This document shows positions 9,812 to 19,461 of a DNA stretch of 64,000 nt, in pieces (positions within the stretch are counted from its first letter, which is position 1; the number at the start of each line of letters is the position of its first letter). Position numbers and translations under genes: made by a program. Location of the stretch: positions 1,453,834-1,517,833 of the forward strand of contig JAJEKV010000137.1 in assembly GCA_021234155.1 (NCBI GenBank). The letters are read 5' to 3'. This DNA comes from Isoetes taiwanensis. Its lineage: Eukaryota; Streptophyta; Lycopodiopsida; Isoetales; Isoetaceae. The notes beneath the pieces were generated by a model that ran no database searches, had not been told where the DNA came from, and saw only the letters and a program-made list of their open reading frames with translations.

Positions 9812-11089
9812 TTATATTAACAAAATTTTCATCATGTACAAAATTTTACTGGCGTTCTCCCTTAATATAACTGGCGAGATGCATGCTTTCTTCATTAGCA
9901 TGACTCGCTTAGCATGTACTGTGCAGGCTGTAGAATCTTCGAAGTGCTGCACTATCTTTTGCTCGGCCACTTCCTGTAACGCCAGCAACATTTCATCTGT
10001 TACCCTCATACCGGTGTTAAACTCCTGCATGACTTCCCTAACTAGTCGGGCGAACAGTGCACGGGGAATTAGGAACCCGAAGCTGCGATGAAAATGCCTA
10101 ATTTCCCGCAGTGCTTTCCTCTCGCTCTCCTTTCTGCCGGCTCTCTTTTTGGCTGGTGGTCTAGGAGGCTTGGGCTTCTCTGGTGGTGGCCTGAAAGTCT
10201 GCTACTTCGTCAGATGTCCCCCTTCAATAGTCCTTACTCTGTTTTGCTGGTAATAGGAGTTGTAATCCTCCCACTTCTTCATGTACGTGTTGTGCTCCCT
10301 CATCTTCCTCTCGTAGACCTTGATGGGGTCTATCGCATACGCCTCTCGGGCTGGCCGCGGTGCTTTGTTTCTATCCCACGTCGGGTATGGTGGGGGCTTC
10401 TGCGCCTGCTCGGGCTGCTCCGGGTCGGGTACTGCCCGCTCATTGACAGGATCCTTCGAAGGACCTGCCTCTTTATCATGGGGGTTAAAATCCTCATCTT
10501 CAGAGTTGTCCGACGAGGGTGGCTTGTCGGGCGGCTGCTCCTCAATAACTACCGTTGCTCGTGGGGCTTTCTTGAGTTTCCTTTTGCCTACCTCCACGAA
10601 CTTCCTCTTCTTCTTCTTCAGCTCTTCGGCTGCTTTCGCCTCCTCCTCTTCCCTCTTCCTCTTCTTTTCTGCCCTCTTCTCTCGACGGCGTTCTTTGGAT
10701 TCATGTCTCTTGATCCATGCCGCTAGTTCTTCTTCTTCGGCTGGCTCGAGCGTCGGCTCCCTCTGTTCTTCATTTTGCTCGACCACCTTATCTTGCTCCT
10801 CCTTCTGTCTCCTTTCCTCCTCCATCTCTTCGAAGACCTTCTGCATTACGTCTCCTTCCTCGTTGTCGAGGACTTCTGTTCTCGCACCAGAGTGTGCGTC
10901 CTCCTCGACCTCTGTCTCATCCCCTCCTTGGTTGGTGGGGTTGTCGGGACGCTCCTCGGACTCTGTTTCTTCGTTGGACGAAGGTTGGTCTTCTCTGTGA
11001 AAGAGCCGCTCTCGAAGCATCTCCTGGAGTAGGGCGTTGGGGATTGTGTCTCCAGGAGGAACTCTAGCAGTTTGTTTCGTCCTGGCCAT
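9812..11089 (-). pseudogene. Histone H3/CENH3-like accessory protein of the chromovirus (one in-frame amber codon)
   Basis: The ATG at 11089 starts a frame of 426 codons ending at 9812, broken once by TAG at codon 296 (10204-10202). Residues 2-9 are ARTKQTAR, identical to the first eight residues of mature H3, including K4; the next residue is Val, so K9 is absent. Residues 10-295 are low-complexity and charged: acidic blocks, a Lys/Arg-rich stretch (EKKRKREEEE, KKKKRK) that looks like a nuclear signal and coiled coil, then a Pro-rich part. After the amber, residues 297-320 are basic and Pro-rich like an H3 tail. Residues 326-401 then align without gaps to H3 residues 47-122 (constant offset 279), with about half the positions identical by hand count: ALREIR (alpha-N), FxRLVRE (alpha-1), ALQE, FED and HAKRV (loop 2). 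Counterparts of H3 R69, R72, R83, C110, H113 and K115-R116 are kept; D123 is Ala and the C-terminus diverges. IRHF and LIP resemble CENH3, while loop 1 has H3 length. No introns are seen, which fits capture through cDNA. Confidence 0.85.
10202..10204 (-). other. In-frame amber codon inside the H3-like ORF
   Basis: TAG followed by CAG ACT separates the tail/linker part from the histone fold, with no change of frame. A C-to-T change at a methylated CHG site (CAG to TAG) would create it, and silenced plant retroelements are heavily methylated at CHG. The context also resembles the UAG-CAR class of plant-virus readthrough signals, so programmed readthrough cannot be excluded from sequence alone. 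Confidence 0.8.
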
Positions 11090-11190
11090 GTTTGACGGCT
11101 CGTCGATCCGATGTCGGGCGCCGAAAGTCGCCTTAGGGAGCGGGAGCAGATTTCTAAAGAGGAAACGTGGAAATGGGGGGGGTCTAGATC

Positions 11191-11198
11191 TATTTATA
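11191..11198 (-). promoter_or_regulatory. TATA box before the H3-like gene
   Basis: The minus strand reads CTATAAATAGA about 105 bp before the ATG at 11089. That spacing would leave an untranslated leader of about 70 nt. It lies far inside the LTR boundary at 11774, so it is separate from any LTR promoter. It matches the arrangement before the second accessory gene. Confidence 0.65.
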
Positions 11199-11299
11199 GA
11201 TGGGCAATTTTAGGTCAAATTTCAAACTACTCTTTTGGGTGAGCCAAGACACTTATTAACCTATTACATGGGCCTAATTTAAACTTTTCTAACCTCATG

Positions 11300-11570
11300 G
11301 TCTCACACGTTGCACCCAGAGAGTCTTGGTTTTGCTCCTGGCGCGACGTGTGAGACATGGTGGATTTTGATGCTAAATTTTATGCTTTCTAAGCATGTTT
11401 CTAGGAGTGTAATATATTAATCTGGCTAGTTCTTAGCTTAAAATTCGAATTAGCACGTTACTTTTCTGAAATTCATCAACTTTTAAGGTGTTTTTTGCCC
11501 AATGTCTCACACGTTGCGCCCAGGTCAAAACCTGGAGTTTTGGTTTTAGTCCTGACCCGACGTGTGAGAC
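11300..11570 (-). promoter_or_regulatory. Hairpin pair upstream of the H3-like gene
   Basis: A 57-bp copy (11300-11356, lacking part of the centre) and a 67-bp copy (11504-11570) of the same palindrome found at 9523-9703. The outer arms GTCTCACACGT...ACGTGTGAGAC are kept in both. The copy at 11504 has a change in its right arm (GACCCGACGTG), so stem pairing is weaker there. The pair lies between the primer-binding site and the TATA box, where packaging or promoter signals would be expected. Confidence 0.75.
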
Positions 11571-11760
11571 CTTCTTGCTTTAGAAGGATTCGGCTCACGA
11601 TTTTTAATCTTTTTATGTTCCAATTCTCTTAACTGTTACTAGCTTAGCATTTACTACAAAAATGAGAAATTTTTTTCCCATTTTTCGAGGTTTGAGGATC
11701 CTATCAAGTTAGTCTACTGGGAGCATAGTCAGTGCTTTGCTCTTGGTCTCCAAGAACATA

Positions 11761-11772
11761 GCTCTGATACCA
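11761..11772 (-). promoter_or_regulatory. Primer-binding site for initiator tRNA-Met
   Basis: The minus strand reads TGGTATCAGAGC, the usual plant LTR-retrotransposon site complementary to the 3' end of initiator tRNA-Met. It lies one base inside the 5' LTR boundary at 11774. Minus-strand cDNA synthesis starts here, which confirms the element's orientation. Confidence 0.97.
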
Positions 11773-11773
11773 C

Positions 11774-13279
11774 TGTGACGTCCCCTACTCATATACGGTG
11801 CACTCACCATATACAAACAGGAGTTCATCCCCCATATCAGCTCCATACTGATACAGGGCCCTCCACGTATCACTGCAACCTTGATGAGTTCCAGTGGGAA
11901 GAATGAAGGGGTCATTTTACCCTGTCTCCCTCAGGGCCTACCTAGCTGTGGAAGCGTAAATATACATGTCAGTATACAACATCAACATCACATAGCCATC
12001 TCGATGGATGGCTCATCACATATCTGCATAGACAAAGATCCGCACAACACATGGAAAATCCTACCCAAGGCTCAGACTCGAAGGGACGACTGACGGCTTG
12101 GGTCTCCAGAGTTCATTGTAGACAGAATTCATGGAAATGCATTTAGCTGGAATAAGAACATGGCTTAGGGTTGTCCACTCCATCCGCCCCTCCTGTGCAC
12201 ACTTTGCAGAGTAGGTTGAAGAGTGTTGGGACCTGACTGTAGCCCGCCGGAGGCATAGCCAAATGGGGCTATTCCTGGGTTGCATCTCCCCAGTTCCGTT
12301 GGGGTAGGGATCACTCCCCCCAGAGATCTCCATGCTGACTCAAGGTGACTAGAGGGCCACCGCCCTTATTCGACTTGAACCCACTGGAGAGTGACGCATC
12401 ACTCCACGGGTGTCGAGCCCATGCCTTACCCACACTCAGTGGCAAGCCATTAGACCTAGTCCACAGTGATCCCCGGTAGACTTTACACACCAGGGGGATC
12501 GTTCAAGAGTCAGAACACGAACCTCCTTCTAAGCCTGTCTGGCCCCTTCACCCACAACCAGGTGTGGTTCTTGTACACAGGCCGAATACTAGTAATGCAC
12601 TAAAGGGACTAACTAGGAGCATCAACTACTAAGCTGTAGGTCTCCCTTCCCAATACAATGAGTCCACAAAGATCATCCATCCATCACATCATTATAGAAC
12701 TAAAGAATAATATCTAATCTACGTCATAGAAGTTATGTTCTTTAGTTAGGGCTCGCTATCTGGGGTTCTATGTGGCTGTTATGGGCAATTCAATAGGCTA
12801 AACATGCTAACTCTATGCCCGGAAGGCGAATTAGGCTATTGAATTGACGAAATACCTGGTCCTTGGCTTGCTCCTCTTGATCCGAATGCGTCCATGTCAC
12901 TGTCTTGCTTGGAGATGCGGTCGGAAAGGAAGTCTGACAAGCTGGGGTGCTCAGACAGATCTTGGGAGTCGGGATTGACTCTTGAAACGCGCGAAACGGA
13001 GCTCGGAAGGACTGTGGGCGAAAAAGGGAAAGTTAGGGTTTGGTTGCCTTACATAGGCTATCAGTTAGGTTTAGGGTTTCTATGACCCTTGATATGCCTT
13101 TTAAAGGTTAATGGTCTAAAGTGCGCACATTAATAAGTGTGTGCACCCTTGCAAGTTGCCCCTTAGGGCGCTACTTGCTTGGCTACACGTCGGCGTACAC
13201 GTCGACTGGAATGGCGTGTGCGCGTGACGGTGCAGTACGGTATACGTCTTGAGACCATATATCGTACTGGAACGTCACA
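11774..13279 (-). repeat. 5' LTR of the chromovirus (1506 bp)
   Basis: This is the direct-repeat partner of 490-2004, with TGTGACG...CGTCACA ends, next to the tRNA-Met primer site. Differences from the 3' LTR are scattered substitutions and small indels, for example a shorter run near 11828, so the insertion is not brand new but is still well preserved. Confidence 0.96.
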
Positions 13280-13284
13280 AGCCG
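13280..13284. repeat. Target-site duplication AGCCG, right copy
   Basis: Identical to 485-489 and directly abutting the end of the 5' LTR. Confidence 0.93.
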
Positions 13285-15239
13285 AATGCAAAGGGATCAA
13301 GTTTATTCTCATAATCTTTAACATTTCTCACATTATTTTGCAAATATGATTTTTCTTAGGAATTCTAATTCTTCCATCTTGTAAATCATGATATGAGAAA
13401 TCTATCACAAGAAGAATTAGAAAAATCTATGGTAGAATTTTCGAGAAATAATTCCTTAAAGTTTGAAGTTCATAAGTTCTTTATGGACCCAGTTAGGTCC
13501 CCCGAGGGTCAAAATTTTGAAAATTCATAGTACTACTCCACTTTTTGAAAAAATGAAATCCATTTAGCAAGATGTGTAGTACTTAGTATCTAGTTCCATT
13601 GAAAAATAATATTACCTTCACATTCTTATTCTATTTCAAATATCATGGATATGAAATGGTTTCTAGATGTCTGTTTTTCAGAAATTCCTTAGGGACCTCT
13701 CAAGGATTGAAATTATGATTTGCTCATTGATACATCAAATTTTTATAAAATCACATGAAATTTGAAAAATGAGTAGCATTTGTAGGCTACGTTCGTAGAA
13801 AATTAATGTTATCTTGAAATTTGTATTCCATGTTGAGTGTCATGAGATTATATCATATCATCGAAACCATTGAATTGAGTGTATTTCAAGGTGTGATTGT
13901 GCCAAACTTGTGAAGAATTTTATTTTGCCATTGAATATGGTGGTACAACTTCGAGGTAATCTTACGATTCAGGTGTTCATATTTAAAATCTCATAAGTAT
14001 CATGAAGAACTAGTCCCTAATATGGAGAAGGGATTGAGGGACCCATACGGGTTGATGAACCCAAACAGGTCCCTGAGACAACTCTAGTGTTAACAAGATT
14101 TTGAAAGATGAGAATTTTGGCCTTTTAATTGTGAGAACCATTTTTGTATAGATTCATGGCAGTAATTAAGGAGGTGTCTGGCCCATTCCAGGTATCTTAG
14201 CATGTTCAATTTGTTTCACGTGCCTTGAGTAACGTTTCTATGCCTTGAGTAAAGTTTCTGAAGTGGTAATTAGTCCTCAAGTGCATTTTAAGAGAACTTG
14301 CCTCAAGAGAACTTGCCTCATCCTAGAGGCATGTGAATGAATGCATTTTCACTTGACAGTTGCCATGGTCTCTAATGATGTGTATTTTTTATTACTTTTC
14401 TCAGATTTTTATTCCTATGTTAACAAGCTAGGTTTTACTTTTATATTATTTTTCTTATGTCCTTCTGTATATAGGGTATACCATATTTCCAAGCATTTTT
14501 TTTTTGCTTTCGGCCAGATGCTTATCGAAGAACAAGAAGACCGAGCAGTTTTGGTTTCTTCAACAAGGCCATCACTTTTTAAGAGTGCTTTAAAAGAGTG
14601 CGAGGTCATGGCGATTAGCTTCTCAAGTGGGCACCTAGAGAACATAATATGAGCATGATAACTTGGCCTTGGCTTTTGTTGGCGGAAAGATACAGGGAGA
14701 GTTGTGTACTCTCATTGTAATTCTTTTCTTTTGATATTTTCTTGGAATGAAATCTTATTTACATCTCAGAAGTTGTCATAGATTCCATGCCAGATTGATA
14801 GGCAAGTTCCAATGGTTGTTTTGAAGTAGCATGGCCGCTTAGCATTTCAGCTATTGGACTTTTATTTCATTACCATTTTGGAGTATGTGAGCACATAGAG
14901 CAACGATATTTTACTGTAAGTTTTTTGGTTTCATGTTAATTCCTTTGTTTTACATGCGGTGTTCCTTTTTTGAAAAGAGTTACACTTATATGGCATGTTG
15001 TAGCTCTCTGGAAGAGGACTATGCTCTTTCTAGCGTCTCCATTTTTTATGAGATTATTTTTACCTTTCATTACTCGAGTATATATTTATATTGTCCTGTT
15101 TTCTGCTAGAGGTCATATCTGTACAATGGCAGTATAATAGAGTCATGAGCAGCAGGAAAACATGTTCTGCTCCAGCTATTACGTGCTTTAATCCTAATTT
15201 TCACATTGATCTGCTAGCCGTGGGTTGAAAGTCGTAGTA
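13285..15239. other. Unassigned spacer between chromovirus and LINE
   Basis: AT-rich sequence without a recognisable gene, apart from a possible 3' exon at about 14518-14652. Small local duplications occur, such as 'aagagaacttgcctc' twice near 14290 and a ~20-bp 'gccttgagtaa' repeat near 14222-14260. Confidence 0.4.
14518..14652 (+). CDS. Possible 3'-terminal exon of an unidentified gene
   Basis: A pyrimidine run followed by 'gctttcggccag' forms a good plant splice acceptor ending near 14517. It is followed by 44 open codons (MLIEEQEDRAVLVSSTRP...) ending in TGA at 14650-14652. The segment has balanced, non-repetitive composition and ends SSGHLENII. No upstream exon is convincing and I do not recognise the protein. 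It could be a gene fragment cut off by transposon insertions, or chance. Confidence 0.25.
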   Translation: MLIEEQEDRAVLVSSTRPSLFKSALKECEVMAISFSSGHLENII

Positions 15240-15253
15240 TTTTAGCTCTCTTT
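15240..15253. repeat. LINE target-site duplication, left copy
   Basis: TTTTAGCTCTCTTT occurs here, next to the poly(T) that marks the LINE's 3' end, and again at 22013-22026 at its 5' end. A 14-bp duplication is typical of target-primed insertion. Confidence 0.9.
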
Positions 15254-15325
15254 GTTTTTTTTTTGCCGGACGAAAGCTTAAGAGTTTATTAATCAGATAA
15301 AAAGTACAAAATTTATATGTCTCAT

Positions 15326-18300
15326 CTAACTGTGTAAGCACAAAGAAGATGCCACAGGAGCACGGGCCTGGAGCACAATGTGCTTACTCCAGAAAGGAAG
15401 ACTAACGATAAGAATCAATTCGAAGATACTGAATCCAGAGCGTTCTGAATCAAGAGAGGAGCATTCATAGGCTGTCAGTATCTTTTTCTGGGCCACCGTA
15501 ATAACACCATGTACAGACGAATAAATGCCTTGGAAGATGTGGTGTCTGCGACGCTCCCATATCGACCATAGGAGCCAACCAAAACTAAGATAGAATGCCC
15601 TCTGTTTAGCTGAGGGCCATACATTAGGATAGGACGCCAAGAGGATGCATTGTCAGTCCAAAGTACTGTTAAACAAGACGTTGGTTGAACCTCTGGACAA
15701 TCAAAGAGACAGTGCTCAAGAGTCTCAACAGCTGAAAGGCAGGGCGGGCATACTGCAGATATGCGAGGATCATAGCGATGTCGGAAGACATTAACGCGCA
15801 GGCACCTGTGGATAACCTGCCACCATAGTACAGAGACTTTAGGGTGAAGCAACCTATCTCAAAGCCATCGCCATGTACGACACAAAGTGCGCTATGGCAC
15901 CTGTAGGTGCCACCCATCTGGCAAACTGGAGGGGCTGTGGTGCTAAAAGAAGGCGATATACTGATCTGACAAAGTGCTTGCCTTTGTGAATATTTTCATG
16001 ACAGTCCCATGGCACTCTTTCAACAACACCAACTTGCACTACAAGAGGCAAATTTTCTGCGACCTTCTCCCATAGAGACACATCCCAACAAGAGAGAAGG
16101 AACTTTGCCTGAAATTCAGGCCAAGATAGTAGGCGACCCACTTCATACCATGCTTGAACAGAGACAAATGCCTGCCAGAATCCATCGTCGCTGTGTAAGG
16201 GGATGAACTGATGCTGCCAGTGGAGGTGCTAAGGGGTCTGGAGGCAGTGGTGCCCACCACCATGGAGTCTCCAATAGGGTGTGGATGGAGGGGCATGGCC
16301 AGAAAAGATGTTTGACTGCCTCCCATGCTATCAACAAGCCACGCAAAAATGGAGAAGCACTTGGAAAAGGCTGCAGAGTTTGAAATAATGCCCAAGATAG
16401 GAGTGGTTTGACAGCCTTTTTGCCTAGAGGGATGACAGTGACCAAGAGCTTGTTTAAGAAGGCGTAAATCAGGAGAATCATCTTCACCATTCAGGAGTCT
16501 CCAAATGAACTTTGAAATAAGGATTTTGCTCTGCAGTAAGAAGTCCATCATACCTAGACCACCTGCCCATTTGGGAAGGATGCACTTTGACCACGCCACC
16601 TTAATCACAGCACCTTCCTCAATACCTGCCCATATAAAGTTCCGAACTATTGCAATGAGCTCATATATTTTGTTCTGTGGAGCTAGCAGTATGGATGCCA
16701 TATAAACGTGAGTACTACTAAGGACTGACTTGGCCACTGTAATGCGACTCTGCAAGAGACAACTTTGCGGTGGACCACCAGAACAAGTGCTTCTCCAAAC
16801 CCTTAATGATCTCCTCCGATGCAGCTCCCATAGTAACATGGATGCCAACTAGAATCCCCAACAACTTGATGGCCTCTCCATGCGCAAGTAATTTCCATGG
16901 ATAATCATGAACACACGCCGGAGTCGGAGTATCCAATGTTCATAAAGCTGTACACTTCTGCCACCCCACAAGGACACCGGAAGCCAATAAAAAAGTGTCT
17001 AAGAGCTACTTGGCAGCTGCAAGATTCTCAGCATTAGCGACTAGAAAGAGGAACGTATTGTCTGCATATTGATTGCAAACCTCCTGTGTGCCATTCTCCA
17101 TTGCAAGACCATGGAGAAGTCCCTCTGTGGTTGCGACGGTGAATAACTGTGGCAAAGCCTCTGCGACAATTGTGAAAAGCAGTGGTGCTAAAGGGCATCC
17201 CTGGTGAATACCACGACCGAGTGAGAAGGCATCTGACGGCTCACCATGGAACATAACAGTCGCCTGAGCAGAGACATGCAAATTCATAACATCTGACGTG
17301 AATTGTTCCCCAAATCCCAGTCTTAGCATACAGCGGCGCATGAATTCCCAGCTAACACTGTCATAAGCCTTTGCAAAATCAAGCTTAAGGTATACAACTG
17401 GAAGGTTTTGCTTACGTGCCCAATAAATTCCTTCGTAAGCAGCAGCAACATTGTTCAAAATGCATCATTTTGGAAGAAAACCTGATTGGGTTGTTGAGAT
17501 GGACTCTGCCAAGATGTCCTTCACCCGCTCTGCAAAAGCCTTGGCAAAGATCTTATATACAGATGACAATAAGGTGTTGGGCCGCCAGTCTGAAATAGTC
17601 TGAGGATCCTTGACCTTGGGGATGAGTGGGATGGCACCTGTGTTTAGAATTCTATCCAAAGCAGTGGACCGCCGAAGTCGCAGAAAGCATCATACACATC
17701 TGGCTCTAGCCATTCCCAATACTCCTGGAAGAACTCAATTGGCGAACCATCCAAATCTAGGCATTTGCCTCTTTTCAGTTCAAAGACTGCCGAACCTAAA
17801 TCATCAGCTGTCATAGCCGCCTCTATTGACACGCGCTGCTCGTCAGAGATGATGGGGAAAATCCTAGACAAAATAGCATCTCGCATTTCTGATTGAAAGG
17901 GAAGATGTTTCTCAACGAAGAAAATCTGAAAGTGGCTATGCAGATATTGCTTGAGTTCGGTTGGCTCTGTTAGCACTGAATTATTCGGCAAAAGCAACGA
18001 GGACATGGTTGACGTCATGCAACGCCTCTTAGCCGCACGGAAAAAGAAGCCTATACAACGGTCTCCATCACGAAACCACTGCAAACCTGCCTTCGTCTTT
18101 GCTTCTTGGATTTGCTCCTCCTCCAATGCTTGGATCTGTGCCAAAATATCTCGATCATGAACGCCTGGAAGGAGTCCCTGTCGAGAATGGAGCAGGTCCT
18201 GATACAAGGTGTCCAATAAAGCACGACCTCCTGCTGCAGACTCTCGGCCCCACTGTTTGGCAAGGCCTTTGACTGCCGCAATTGCATCCACTATGCCAGC

Positions 18301-19171
18301 CATGCCTCGACATCGGTTGAAGGCAGTTGTCCAAGTGTTCTTGCAGCCTTCTTGAAAGTCAGCATCCTTTAAGAATTTTTACATTCAAGCGGAAACATGT
18401 CCGTCCAGGTCGTCGCTGCTGCAGAGGCTCATCTGAGGAATTGCGGATGGTGGTCTGAAACTGAGTTGTCCTTGAGACAGAACCGGAAGAGACCTGGAAG
18501 TGCCACAACTGCATTTGCATTCCAGTAAGCTCTATCTAACTGAGAGCTTGCACGACCCCCATGAACTTGACCATTGCACCAAGTAAAGGAGCCTTCACCA
18601 TCAATCTCCAAAAGGTTGCAGTCATGGAGTAGACGGAGCCACTGTTGGCGTTCAAAACTAGACACCACTGTGGAGGTAGCCCCAGGACTCCATTTCCACC
18701 ATATTAATTAAGATCCCCAACAAGAAGCCATGGAAATGTGGCAGCCCAAGCTGAGCATCTTTCCTCGCAAGGAGGCCCATAGTGCAGCTCTCTAATGGGA
18801 CCTATTGTGGGCATAAACATTAATTAGACCATACTTAACCCCTTGTTCCTGCCAAACAATTAGGGCCTAACGACCAAAACGATCAGCCTAAGTGAAGATG
18901 ACTGGCAAAGAAGGAAGCCATGCTATCACCACCCCCGCACTAACAGAATCAGTTGCTGCGATAAGGACATTAAACCTTCGACCAATCATGTCTGCAAGCT
19001 TTGATATGTCTCCCTTACGACACTTGTGCTCTTGAAGACATACAAACTGAGGATCCAATCTAGGTAAGTAGAAAGAAATGCGACTCCACTTGAGGGGAGG
19101 CTACCCTTCCATGAAACTAACCACATTGACCTTGTGGGGAGGCAATTCAGATGAGACCTCTGGTGTCTCAA
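15326..19171 (-). pseudogene. LINE ORF2: endonuclease, reverse transcriptase and zinc-binding tail
   Basis: ORF2 nicks target DNA and copies LINE RNA onto it. Visible in order: an endonuclease with CLQEHK near 19040 and a C-terminal SDHHPQF near 18440; an RT start with ILNTGAIPLIPKVKDP near 17650; RT core LKLDFAKAYDSVSWEF, IHQGCPLAPLLF and the catalytic box near 17060, which reads QYADN instead of YADD, so the second Asp is lost; the RT thumb with IVRNFIWAG (about 16640); and the zf-RVT tail HPKVSVLWWQVIHRCLR with paired Cys (about 15850-15660). At least six frame breaks separate these blocks. The D-to-N change alone would abolish polymerase activity. Confidence 0.88.
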
Positions 19172-19461
19172 GGGAATTTGAGGGACTAGGCATCTGGCAT
19201 GGCAGTAACCTCATCAACCAAATCAGCCCACTGAAGCGGATCAAAGCGACCACAGTGAGATGCAATGGGAGGACCAGAGCTACATGAAGCCAGAACTGAG
19301 GGCTGGGATGCAAAGGAGTTAGATCCCTTAACTGATTTTGGTGGTTGACGAAGAGCCGGTGGATGTTTTTGTGGTGGGTGGAAGCCACGCCGATCAATGT
19401 CCATGTACTGTCCACGAGCCTCTTCAATTTTCTCCTAACGACTTCTGAATCTCAGCCAGTC

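Larger units (their letters stand above)
490..13279 (-). mobile_element. Complete Ty3/gypsy chromovirus carrying two accessory genes, one histone H3-like
   Basis: This 12.8-kb LTR retrotransposon is read on the minus strand. From 5' to 3' it has: 5' LTR (13279-11774), tRNA-Met primer site, hairpin pair, TATA box, histone H3-like ORF (11089-9812), second hairpin pair, second TATA box, unknown ORF (9186-7762), gag-protease-RT-RNase H-integrase-chromodomain (7643-2865), about 850 bp without genes, polypurine tract, and 3' LTR (2004-490). The pol order (integrase after RNase H) and the C-terminal chromodomain place it among chromoviruses. It is larger than most chromoviruses because of about 4 kb of extra coding and promoter-like DNA ahead of gag. 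Several stops and frameshifts show that this copy is not autonomous now, but both LTRs and the target duplication are intact. Confidence 0.95.

Noticed and set aside
10320-11000. 226-codon Ser-rich open frame on the plus strand
   Set aside because: It is the antisense shadow of the charged, Glu/Lys-rich linker of the H3-like ORF; the minus-strand frame has the start context, TATA box and histone motifs.
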